Shown here one piece after another: positions 24,673-31,591 of a stretch of DNA of 64,000 nucleotides. Made by a program: the position numbers and the translations under genes. The stretch covers positions 1 to 64,000 of the forward strand of contig JAFWBI010000005.1 in the NCBI GenBank assembly GCA_017507215.1. The letters run 5' to 3'. Positions within the stretch are counted from its first letter, which is position 1; the number at the start of each line of letters is the position of its first letter. The DNA is from Clostridia bacterium (GTDB lineage: Bacteria > Bacillota > Clostridia > Christensenellales > UBA1242). Under the pieces are notes generated by a model that was not told the origin of the DNA, made no database searches, and was given only the letters and a program-made list of their open reading frames with translations.

Positions 24673-25230
24673 ATGACTTATATAATTTCACAAGTGTTTG
24701 TTGTTTTGACATATATTCTTTTGGCGGCAACATATTTCACATCACATAGAACAAAAATTTTGGTTTTGAGTTTGTTTGCATTATTTTGCAACGGAGTGCA
24801 CTATTCGCTTCTTTCTGCTTGGGCAGGGCTCGGTGTTGTGATTATTGCTGTTATTAGAAATGTGTTATTTTTGATTCAACAAAGAATAAAGGTGCTTGAT
24901 AAATATATCATTGACGACTGGATTATTTTAATCACACTCTTAATTATTTCAGCTGTGACTGCTGTTATGACTTATGATTCATTCTTTAGCTTGTTTTCAA
25001 TCGCAGGTTCAATTCTTTATACCATTTCTGTTTGGCAGAAAAATATTAAAGTTTATAGAATTTTGGGAATTATTTCAAGTGCTATGTCGCTTGTTTACTT
25101 CATCTATATTGCTTCAGTTTTTGCGATTATTTTGGAGTGCATCATGCTTATCACAATGCTCGTTTCAACAGTGTTTTATTTTAGAAACGAGAAGTTTAAG
25201 AAAATTGAAAAAGAGATTATGGCAGACTAA
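24673..25230 (+). CDS. YgjV-type inner membrane protein (copy 1)
   Basis: A 185-residue protein with about six transmembrane segments. Features such as 'SQVFVVLTYILLAATYF', 'LLSAWAGLGVVIIAVIRNVLFL' and 'ILYTISVWQKNIKVYRILGI' fit the Imp-YgjV family (Pfam 'Bacterial inner membrane protein'). The biological role of that family is unknown; a transport function is only presumed. The next gene is a clear paralogue of the same length, so this pair arose by tandem duplication. The ribosome site is AGGAGAG. Confidence 0.75.
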   Translation: MTYIISQVFVVLTYILLAATYFTSHRTKILVLSLFALFCNGVHYSLLSAWAGLGVVIIAVIRNVLFLIQQRIKVLDKYIIDDWIILITLLIISAVTAVMTYDSFFSLFSIAGSILYTISVWQKNIKVYRILGIISSAMSLVYFIYIASVFAIILECIMLITMLVSTVFYFRNEKFKKIEKEIMAD

Positions 25231-25245
25231 AGAAAAGGGGGTTTT

Positions 25246-25803
25246 ATGGAATATATCTTTTCACAGATTTTTGTTGTTTTAAGTTATGCTCTTTTGGGTG
25301 TGACATATTTTGTGAAAAATAGAAGATTCATTTTGATTTATAGTGTGTCTTCACTCGTTGCTAATGCAATTTCATATTTCTTTTTAGGTGCGTGGTCTGG
25401 GCTTGTGATGTGTGGTGTTGCGCTTTTAAGAAATGCAATATTCTTGATTCAAAACAAGAAAAACAAGTCTGAAAAAATCACTTGGGTTGACTGGATAATT
25501 CTTGGGGTTTTGGTGATTGTTTCAATCGTTTCAGCAGTGTTTACTTATGACGGATTTTTAAGTTTATTCTCTGTGTTTGCGACCATGCTTTACACCGTTT
25601 CTGTTTGGCAGAAAAATGTTAAAGTTTATAAAATTATGGGCATATTCGTAAGCATTTTATGGATTGTTTACAACTCGTTTATTTTCTCAATTTTTGGAAT
25701 TGTTTTAGAATGTGTTCTTTTAATTTCAGAAATTGTTGGAAGTGTTAAATATATCAAAGATGAAAAAACAAAGCTAAAAGAAAATGAAAGTTTAGCTAAT
25801 TAG
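25246..25803 (+). CDS. YgjV-type inner membrane protein (copy 2)
   Basis: A 185-residue paralogue of the preceding gene, with the same segment order: 'SQIFVVLSYALLGVTYF', 'FLGAWSGLVMCGVALLRNAIFLIQ', 'MLYTVSVWQKNVKVYKIMGI'. The motif W-x-G-L-x(6)-L/I-R-N-x-x-F-L-I-Q and the V-W-Q-K-N-x-K-V-Y motif are shared by both copies and are probably functional. Such pairs of small membrane proteins can form heterodimers; that is inference. It lies 15 bases after copy 1 and 24 bases before rimM. Confidence 0.75.
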   Translation: MEYIFSQIFVVLSYALLGVTYFVKNRRFILIYSVSSLVANAISYFFLGAWSGLVMCGVALLRNAIFLIQNKKNKSEKITWVDWIILGVLVIVSIVSAVFTYDGFLSLFSVFATMLYTVSVWQKNVKVYKIMGIFVSILWIVYNSFIFSIFGIVLECVLLISEIVGSVKYIKDEKTKLKENESLAN

Positions 25804-25827
25804 AAAAATAAAATTTTGGAGAACAAA

Positions 25828-26325
25828 ATGGAAAAAGTATGTCTTGGAAAAGTTGTTAAGCTTCATGGCTATTTAGGTCAAATGAAAGTTCAAACAGAAT
25901 ATGATAAAGACTTTGATGCAAACAAAATCAAAGAGATTGTGAATGATAAAGATGAAGTTTTTAAAGTGACAAGAATATTCAAAAACACTGACGGCGTTGT
26001 TGTGAAACTTGAAGGTGTTGAGCTTGAACAGGCAAAAACTTATATCGGCAAATTGCTTTATATTGACAGAAGTGTTTTGGGTGACAAGATTTTGTTTGAA
26101 GACCTTAAGGGTTCAAAAGTTGTTTTTGAAGACGAAAGCGAACTTGGCGAAATCACTGATGTTCAAGATTATGGCACTGCTGAAGTTATCACTTGTTTGA
26201 TGAAAAATGGCAGAGAATTAATGTTTCCAAATGTGAAAGATTTGATTGTTAATTTTGATTATAAACAAAAGAAAATGGTTATTAATTTAAAACGATTAAA
26301 GGAAGTGTCAGACTATGAAAATTGA
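25828..26325 (+). CDS. rimM: Ribosome maturation factor RimM
   Basis: A 165-residue 30S-assembly factor that binds S19 and the 16S 3' major domain. The ATG at 25828 follows TGGAG by 6 bases; an in-frame TTG at 25816 is just the ribosome-site region. The N-terminal 'VCLGKVVKLHGYLGQMKVQ' is the RimM signature (G-K-x-x-x-x-H-G), and the C-terminal PRC-barrel spans about 95-165 ('LGEITDVQDYGTAEVITC', 'MFPNVKDLIVNFD'). It overlaps trmD by 11 bases, so the two are translationally coupled. Confidence 0.93.
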   Translation: MEKVCLGKVVKLHGYLGQMKVQTEYDKDFDANKIKEIVNDKDEVFKVTRIFKNTDGVVVKLEGVELEQAKTYIGKLLYIDRSVLGDKILFEDLKGSKVVFEDESELGEITDVQDYGTAEVITCLMKNGRELMFPNVKDLIVNFDYKQKKMVINLKRLKEVSDYEN

Positions 26326-26989
26326 TGTTTTAACACTGTTTCCAAACATGTTTGAACCACTGAAAGAAAGCATTATTTCAAGGGCAACAAAAACGCAAAA
26401 ACTTGAAATTAATGTGATAAATATACGTGATTTTTCGAAAGATAAGCACAAAAAGTGTGATGATTACACATTTGGTGGTGGTCCGGGAATGCTTATGATG
26501 GCACAGCCAATTTATGATGCAATGACAAGCATTGACGGATATAAAGATGCACTCAAAATTTATTTGAGCCCAAAGGGAAAAACATTTAATCAAACAGAGT
26601 CAAAAAGATTATCAAAACATAACCATTTGATTTTGCTTTGTGGGCATTATGAAGGGGTTGACCAAAGGGTTATTGACCTTTTGATTGATGAAGAAATTTC
26701 TATTGGTGATTATGTCTTGACCGGTGGCGAACTTCCTGCAATGGTTTTGATTGATTCAGTTTCAAGACTTATTGATGGTGTTTTAGGCGGCGATGAATCT
26801 GCTGAAATTGAAACATTCAAAGATAATCTTCTTGAGTATCCCCAGTACACAAAGCCACGTGAGTTTATGGGGCTTTCTGTTCCAGAAGTTTTGATTTCTG
26901 GAGACCATGCAAAAGTTGATAAGTGGAGAAGAGAACAATCTGAAAAACTCACACGTGAAAGACGTCCAGATTTGATTGATAAAAAATAA
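26315..26989 (+). CDS. trmD: tRNA (guanine-37 N1)-methyltransferase
   Basis: A SPOUT-class enzyme that methylates G37 next to the anticodon to prevent frameshifting. The 224-residue length is typical. 'MKIDVLTLFPNMFEPL', 'DDYTFGGGPGMLMMAQP', 'LCGHYEGVDQRVIDLLIDEE' and 'SIGDYVLTGGELPAMVLID' are conserved TrmD motifs, the last two forming the deep trefoil knot that binds SAM. It overlaps rimM. The rplS gene that usually follows is 3.2 kb downstream, after an intervening cluster. Confidence 0.97.
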   Translation: MKIDVLTLFPNMFEPLKESIISRATKTQKLEINVINIRDFSKDKHKKCDDYTFGGGPGMLMMAQPIYDAMTSIDGYKDALKIYLSPKGKTFNQTESKRLSKHNHLILLCGHYEGVDQRVIDLLIDEEISIGDYVLTGGELPAMVLIDSVSRLIDGVLGGDESAEIETFKDNLLEYPQYTKPREFMGLSVPEVLISGDHAKVDKWRREQSEKLTRERRPDLIDKK

Positions 26990-27022
26990 AATAATTATAT
27001 TTTTATAACAAAGGCAAAGATT

Positions 27023-27430
27023 ATGAGAGAACTATTAAAAACGAATATTTATGATGTTGATGAAACGATAATTATTGTTGGAAGTTGTTTAGAGAGAATG
27101 CAGCCAAAAGCGTTTGAAAAACTTGAAAAGATATCTCAAAATATTTATCAGGTTTGTTTAGAAGAAACACATATTAACATGGCTATAACTAAAATTGGTG
27201 GAATGATTCGAACAGGTAAGATTAAAAACATTATTTTTGCATCTGTTGATAAATCACCACATTGTGTTCAGCTTCATTATATAGCTAGCGAGCTCGAGAA
27301 GATGATGGATTTAGATTTTATTTCCATTAAAAATTATGTTGCTGTTGATGATAATTTGGTTGAAATTGATAAAAATGTTATAAGTTTATCAAAAAATTTA
27401 AGCAAAATTGCAAAAAATTTAAAAGGTTAA
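27023..27430 (+). CDS. Conserved-looking protein of unknown function
   Basis: A 135-residue cytosolic protein that I do not recognise. It has alternating strands and helices: an opening strand 'ETIIIVGSCLERMQP', the central 'KIGGMIRTGKIKNIIFASVDKSPHC' with the repeated hydrophobic strand 'NIIFASVD', then 'VQLHYIASELEKMM', and a lysine/serine-rich C-terminal helix. Cys and His residues ('SPHCVQLHY', 'VCLEETH') could be functional. The sequence gives no clear enzyme motif. It lies 33 bases after trmD and 6 bases before the HD-domain gene, so it is probably co-transcribed with both. Confidence 0.65.
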   Translation: MRELLKTNIYDVDETIIIVGSCLERMQPKAFEKLEKISQNIYQVCLEETHINMAITKIGGMIRTGKIKNIIFASVDKSPHCVQLHYIASELEKMMDLDFISIKNYVAVDDNLVEIDKNVISLSKNLSKIAKNLKG

Positions 27431-27436
27431 TTAGCT

Positions 27437-28075
27437 ATGAATATTAATGTTGAGTTGAAAAATTATATTGAAAAGGAAATTCTTCCAGAATATGAACTTA
27501 ATGACAAAGGGCATAATTTAGTACACATAAACAATGTTTTAAATCGTGCTTTTGAAATTTCAGCAAACTATGAAGTTGATGAAGATATGCTTTACACTAT
27601 TGTTTGCTATCATGATATTGCGTGCCATATTGACAGAGAAACTCACGAAATTTTGTCGTCTGAAAGACTTTTTGCAGATGACAATTTAAGAAAGTTTTTC
27701 AGCGAAGCACAAATGGAAGTTATGAGAGATGCTGTTGTTGACCACAGGTCTTCACTTGAATATGTTCCAAGAAATATCTATGGCAAGATTTTATCATCAG
27801 CTGACAGAAAAATTGATATTGATGATTATATGCGCTCTTCAATGGGCTTTCAAAAAAATAAAGAACCAAACTCAACAGATGATGAACTTATTGAACATTC
27901 TTACACATTTGCAATTAAAAAGTTTGGCAAGAATGGATATGCTGTTAAAAAGTTTTATGTTAAAGATGAAATATATGAAAACTTCTTGAAAGAACTTCAA
28001 GATTTGATAGACAACAAACCTGCATTTGTAAAGCGAGCAAAAAAGGTTTTAGCAAATTTGAAAAAGGAATTTTAA
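27437..28075 (+). CDS. HD-domain phosphohydrolase
   Basis: A 212-residue cytosolic protein of the HD superfamily of metal-dependent phosphohydrolases. The metal ligands are visible in order: His in 'GHNLVHINNVLNRA', the H-D pair in 'VCYHDIACHIDRETHE' near residues 58-59, and Asp/His in 'DAVVDHRSSLEYV' followed by 'KILSSADRKIDIDDYM'. The arrangement is of the uncharacterised small HD proteins rather than RelA/SpoT. The substrate is unknown (nucleotide phosphates are typical). It abuts rbgA with 1 base between. Confidence 0.8.
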   Translation: MNINVELKNYIEKEILPEYELNDKGHNLVHINNVLNRAFEISANYEVDEDMLYTIVCYHDIACHIDRETHEILSSERLFADDNLRKFFSEAQMEVMRDAVVDHRSSLEYVPRNIYGKILSSADRKIDIDDYMRSSMGFQKNKEPNSTDDELIEHSYTFAIKKFGKNGYAVKKFYVKDEIYENFLKELQDLIDNKPAFVKRAKKVLANLKKEF

Positions 28076-28076
28076 A

Positions 28077-28942
28077 ATGGTTGATATTATAAACAAAGGC
28101 GACACAAGAAAAAATTTAAAATGGTTTCCGGGACACATGAAGTCTGCGCTTGAAGATATTGAAGACAATAAAATCAAACTTGCAGATGTTATTTTGTATG
28201 TGCTTGATGCAAGAGCACCTTATTCTTGCATGAACCCAAATGTGAACAAGATTGTGCATAACAAGCCGATATTTATGTGTTTAATAAAATGGACCTTGCT
28301 GATGACAGGAGAATCGCCGAGATTCAAAAAGAATTTATTGATTCAGGCAAAACAACAATTTTGGTTTCAAGCAACAATGCAAACTTTAAAAATGCAGTTA
28401 AGAGTGCACTTAAGACTGTTTTAAAAGAAAAGATTGAAAGACACAAAGCAAAAGAAATGACTGCAACTTATAAGGTTTTGGTGCTTGGTGTTCCAAACAC
28501 AGGAAAGAGCACACTTATCAATATGCTTGCAGGAACAAAAAAAGCGCATACCGGAAATATTGCTGGTGTGACACGTGTGAATCAATGGATTAAGATTGAT
28601 GAGATGTTTATGCTTCTTGACACACCGGGTGTTTTGTGGCCTAAGTTTGATGATGGTTTGTCACGAAATCTCGCATATGTTGGCTCGCTTTCTGATAAAG
28701 AATTTGATATGGTTGACCTTGGATTTGAACTCATGCAAATTTTATATGAGAAGTATCCTGAAAAACTTAAAGAAAAGTTTGATGTTGATTATGAATTTGA
28801 AGAATTTATTGAGCTTTATGACCGAATTTGTTTGAAACGTGGATTCATTATGCGTGGAAAAGAAATTGATTATGAAAGAGCTGGAAAGACATTCATAACT
28901 GAATTTAGAAATGGAAAATTTGGAAAAGCTACACTTGAATAA
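28077..28942 (+). pseudogene. rbgA: Ribosome biogenesis GTPase A, frameshifted
   Basis: RbgA (YlqF) is a circularly permuted GTPase needed for late 50S assembly. The 5' part reads in one frame ('KWFPGHMKSALEDI', 'VLDARAPYSCMNPNV', 'IVHNKPIF') and continues from about 28277 in the next frame ('VFNKMDLADD', the G4 motif; G1 'GVPNTGKSTLINML'; G3 'DTPGVLWP'; the C-terminal domain to 28942). The switch lies at the T-run 28272-28274: one extra T would restore 'NKPIFYVFNKMDLAD' and a 288-residue protein of normal length. So it is either a true single-base deletion or a sequence error. As written, translation stops at 28424 after 115 residues. Confidence 0.9.
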
Positions 28943-28951
28943 GGAAAAATA

Positions 28952-29584
28952 ATGGCAAGACAAAAAAAAGAAAAAGAATTTATTGATAAACTTTTATTTG
29001 AAAAACAAGAACAAGAAAAGGGCAATTTTTTGATTGCCGGAATGGACGAAGTTGGGCGTGGTCCACTTGCTGGTCCGGTTTGTGTGGCTTGTGTTATTAT
29101 GCCACTTGATGATATCATTGAAGGCATTGATGACAGCAAAAAGATTTCTGAAAAGAAGCGAAATGAACTTTATGAAGTTATCAAAGAAAAGGCGATTGCA
29201 TACGCTATTGAAATGGTTGATGAGCAAAAAATTGACGAAATCAACATTTTGGAAGCAACTAAACTTTGTATGAAAAACGCAGTTAAAAACTTAACATTAA
29301 AGCCTGATGATGTTTTGGTTGACGCAATTTCAAAACTCGACACAGATATTCCGATTCGTGGAATCGTTAAGGGAGATATGCTTAGCTATAGCATTGGTGC
29401 AGCGAGTATACTTGCAAAAGTGACACGTGACAAATATATGTGTGAAATTGCTAAAGAGTACCCTGAATATGGGTTTGAAAAACACAAAGGGTATGGAACA
29501 AAAGTGCATATTGAAGCGCTTAAAGAGATTGGACCTTGTGAATATCACAGGTTGTCATTTTTAAAATTTTTAGATGAGAAGTAA
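28952..29584 (+). CDS. rnhB: Ribonuclease HII
   Basis: Removes ribonucleotides from DNA and degrades RNA-DNA hybrids. It has 210 residues. The catalytic acidic residues are in 'AGMDEVGRGPLAGPV' (D-E near residues 29-30), 'DSKKISEKKRNELY' and 'VLVDAISKLD', and the metal/substrate-binding lysine region is 'YSIGAASILAKVTRDKYM'. The ribosome site is AAGGAAAA. The rbgA-rnhB-UPF0102 order is the classic Firmicutes one. Confidence 0.96.
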   Translation: MARQKKEKEFIDKLLFEKQEQEKGNFLIAGMDEVGRGPLAGPVCVACVIMPLDDIIEGIDDSKKISEKKRNELYEVIKEKAIAYAIEMVDEQKIDEINILEATKLCMKNAVKNLTLKPDDVLVDAISKLDTDIPIRGIVKGDMLSYSIGAASILAKVTRDKYMCEIAKEYPEYGFEKHKGYGTKVHIEALKEIGPCEYHRLSFLKFLDEK

Positions 29585-29587
29585 GAA

Positions 29588-30058
29588 ATGTATAACGACG
29601 AAACTTGGAAAATGGGAGAGCAACTTGCTCAAGAATATATGAAAAAACATGGGTATAAAATTATTTATACCAATTTTGCTGAGCGTGGATTTGAGCTTGA
29701 TATTGTTGCGATTCATTCTGCAAAGCAGCAGTTTAAAAACCTTAAAAACGAAACAAAGAAAAAGCTTAAAGATGAAAAATCGCCAAAGGTTAAAAAGTTA
29801 TTAAAAAATAACTTAAAAAACATAAAATCAACATTGAAAGATGTGCTTGTGATAACAGAAGTGAAGTCGAGAGCTGATGACAGGTTTGGTAGGGGTTGTG
29901 AGTGTATTGACCTTAAAAAGCGAAGCCATTTGACTCGTGGGGCAAAATATTTGAAGCAGATGGAAAGGTTTAAAAACATGCAAGTTCGATTTGATGTTGC
30001 AAGTGTTGATTTTGGAAAAATTACGTATATTGAGAATTCTTTCTGCCCAAAATGTTAA
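29588..30058 (+). CDS. UPF0102 (YraN-type) nuclease-fold protein with Lys-rich insertion
   Basis: A 156-residue member of the UPF0102 family, a small PD-(D/E)XK nuclease-fold group of unclear function usually found next to rnhB. The motifs are 'MGEQLAQEYMKKHGYKIIYTN' (in outline G-E-x-x-A...G-Y), 'RGFELDIVAI' (canonical G-E-I-D-x-I-A with Phe before Glu), and 'VITEVKSRADDRFGRG' (E-V-K-x-R). Between the last two, where other members have a few residues, about 40 Lys-rich residues (about 47-88) are inserted. Length is therefore above the usual 115-125. It follows rnhB by 3 bases. Confidence 0.85.
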   Translation: MYNDETWKMGEQLAQEYMKKHGYKIIYTNFAERGFELDIVAIHSAKQQFKNLKNETKKKLKDEKSPKVKKLLKNNLKNIKSTLKDVLVITEVKSRADDRFGRGCECIDLKKRSHLTRGAKYLKQMERFKNMQVRFDVASVDFGKITYIENSFCPKC

Positions 30059-30091
30059 TCAAAAATAAACTCAAAAAATGTAAAAAACTAC

Positions 30092-30120
30092 TTGATTTTA
30101 TAAAAATAACGTGGTATACT
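30092..30120 (+). promoter_or_regulatory. Promoter of rplS
   Basis: TTGATT (30092-30097), a 17-base spacer and TATACT (30115-30120) give a start near 30127 and a leader of about 74 bases. Confidence 0.78.
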
Positions 30121-30126
30121 TGTCAC

Positions 30127-30200
30127 GTGAATTATGAGTGGTCCTCTGCACCATAGAGCTAGCACGAACACTCTTACATACTATTGAAGGAGGAGAACCT
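30127..30200 (+). promoter_or_regulatory. rplS leader, candidate L19 leader RNA
   Basis: The leader can fold with an outer stem GAGTG (30136-30140)/CACTC (30169-30173) and an inner stem CTCT (30144-30147)/AGAG (30155-30158). TCCTCT at 30142-30147 is complementary to the GGAGGA ribosome site at 30189-30194. Position and layout fit the Firmicutes ribosomal protein L19 leader class, but membership needs a covariance-model search. Confidence 0.45.
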
Positions 30201-30542
30201 ATGAATATTATTGATTCTATCGAAAAAGAAGGTATGCGCACTGATATTCCTGAATTTGCTGTTGGTGACACAGTTAAAGTTTTCGTTAAGGTTATCGAAG
30301 GTAGCCGTGAAAGATTACAGGCATTTGAAGGTGTGGTTATAGCTCGTAAAAATGGTGGCATTAGAGAAACATTTACCGTTCGTCGTATTTCATTTGGTAT
30401 TGGCGTTGAAAGAACTTTCCCAGTTCACTCACCAAAAATTGACCACATTGAAGTTGTTCGTCACGGTGTTGTTAGAAGAGCTAAACTTTATTATCTTAAA
30501 GGCAAAACTGCTAAAAATTCAAGAATTAAAGAAGCTAGATAA
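30201..30542 (+). CDS. rplS: Ribosomal protein L19
   Basis: A 113-residue 50S protein at the subunit interface. The ATG at 30201 follows the strong site GAAGGAGGAG; an upstream in-frame ATG at 30138 would start inside the leader and is rejected. '[20 protein letters not shown]', '[20 protein letters not shown]' and '[22 protein letters not shown]' (quoted in part) are signature L19 sequence. It has its own promoter, structured leader and terminator. Confidence 0.97.
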   Translation: MNIIDSIEKEGMRTDIPEFAVGDTVKVFVKVIEGSRERLQAFEGVVIARKNGGIRETFTVRRISFGIGVERTFPVHSPKIDHIEVVRHGVVRRAKLYYLKGKTAKNSRIKEAR

Positions 30543-30558
30543 TTTATTTTTGAAAATC

Positions 30559-30586
30559 AAGAAGTGCAAATGCACTTCTTTTTTTT
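30559..30586 (+). terminator. Rho-independent terminator of rplS
   Basis: A 9-bp stem AAGAAGTGC/GCACTTCTT with loop AAAT and a T run. Confidence 0.9.
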
Positions 30587-30607
30587 GTGTAAAATTTTGC
30601 AAGGGTC

Positions 30608-30637
30608 TTGAATTGTCGGCTTTCAGTGATATATAAT
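30608..30637 (+). promoter_or_regulatory. Promoter of the gene at 30658
   Basis: TTGAAT (30608-30613), an 18-base spacer and TATAAT (30632-30637). Confidence 0.7.
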
Positions 30638-30657
30638 AAGTGGGCTAAGGGGAGAAT

Positions 30658-31497
30658 ATGAAAAGGATAAATTTTGTTAGGTTTCCATTTGTTAGGTTTG
30701 AAAAAGCGATGCTTTATAACTGGGCAAAAGAGTTTTATATTGACAGCGAAAACCGTGCAGAAAAAGAAGTTAAAGAAGCATATAAAAAATGTGCTGAATA
30801 TATTGAAGAAGGCAATCAAGAAAAGGTTGATGAACTTCGCTTGATTTATGACTTTCAGCCACAATACGACATTATTTTTGAACTTATGAAAAATTTTACA
30901 CTAAAAGAGCCAAATGAAATGACGCATCAAACATATGCTGGAATTTTGGAAAGTGCAGGGTTTAGGGTTGTTTGTGATAATGGAACTTTGCAAATCTTTG
31001 ATGATGAAAATAATGAAATCAAGATGAAAAAATTTTCAGATTTAGAGCCGCAAATTTTCAAGGTTTTGCCAGATATCGACAAACCTGAACGTGGTGGAAA
31101 GTGTCACCCTTATTCAGTTTTGACGACGCTTTTATATAAAGACAACAAAGAGTTTGAAACTTACTTGGTGACAGGAAGAATTTATCAACTTTCGCATAAA
31201 TTTAAGTATCTTCACAGCTGGGTTGAAATTACCGTTGGTGATAAAACCTATGTTGTTGACCCATCGAAAAATTTGATTATTGAAAAAGATGCCTTTTATG
31301 AAATTAATCATGTTGCTGGAACTGAAAAGATACATTCATCAGTTGTTGCAGAAGACTATAAAATGATTAGAAAATTGACTGATTATGACGGTTATGTTGC
31401 AAAAGTTTATTATGAAAGCAGGCATAATGGTTTGAAACTTTATAGAAAACTTGTGAAAATGGGAGAGATTTCAGAAGCTCAGCCGGAATCAAAATAA
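30658..31497 (+). CDS. Unrecognised Cys-His-Asp (transglutaminase-like) protein, copy A
   Basis: A 279-residue cytosolic protein of no family I can name. The C-terminal half carries, in order, Cys149 in 'GGKCHPYSVL', His186 in 'YLHSWVEIT' and Asp201 in 'YVVDPSKNL'. This Cys...His-x-W...D-P order is that of transglutaminase-like and papain-like hydrolases. The N-terminal 100 residues are helical and start with 'NFVRFPFVRFEKAML'. A paralogue with the same triad lies at 42505-43461. There is no signal peptide. It is a single-gene unit with its own promoter and terminator. Possible activities are protease, amidase or transglutaminase-type; none is shown. Confidence 0.75.
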   Translation: MKRINFVRFPFVRFEKAMLYNWAKEFYIDSENRAEKEVKEAYKKCAEYIEEGNQEKVDELRLIYDFQPQYDIIFELMKNFTLKEPNEMTHQTYAGILESAGFRVVCDNGTLQIFDDENNEIKMKKFSDLEPQIFKVLPDIDKPERGGKCHPYSVLTTLLYKDNKEFETYLVTGRIYQLSHKFKYLHSWVEITVGDKTYVVDPSKNLIIEKDAFYEINHVAGTEKIHSSVVAEDYKMIRKLTDYDGYVAKVYYESRHNGLKLYRKLVKMGEISEAQPESK

Positions 31498-31529
31498 AAA
31501 CTTTATTGGTTTTCAATAAAGTTTTTTTT
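31496..31529 (+). terminator. Rho-independent terminator
   Basis: A 13-bp stem AAAAACTTTATTG/CAATAAAGTTTTT with a 5-base loop and T residues; it begins within the stop codon of copy A. Confidence 0.9.
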
Positions 31530-31547
31530 ATTTGCATAGATTTAAAT

Positions 31548-31575
31548 TTGAAAATTGATTTCATTGTGCTATTAT
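31548..31575 (+). promoter_or_regulatory. Promoter of comM-dprA
   Basis: TTGAAA (31548-31553), a 16-base spacer and TATTAT (31570-31575). Confidence 0.65.
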
Positions 31576-31591
31576 TAAATTGAGGTATAAC

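Noticed and set aside
28264..28290. Programmed frameshift in rbgA
   Set aside because: No slippery heptamer, downstream pseudoknot or upstream Shine-Dalgarno-like stimulator is evident, and a missing T in a short T-run explains the change more simply.
30138..30200. 21-codon N-terminal extension of L19
   Set aside because: It lies in the structured leader, has no ribosome site and no similarity to L19, while the ATG at 30201 has a strong site.
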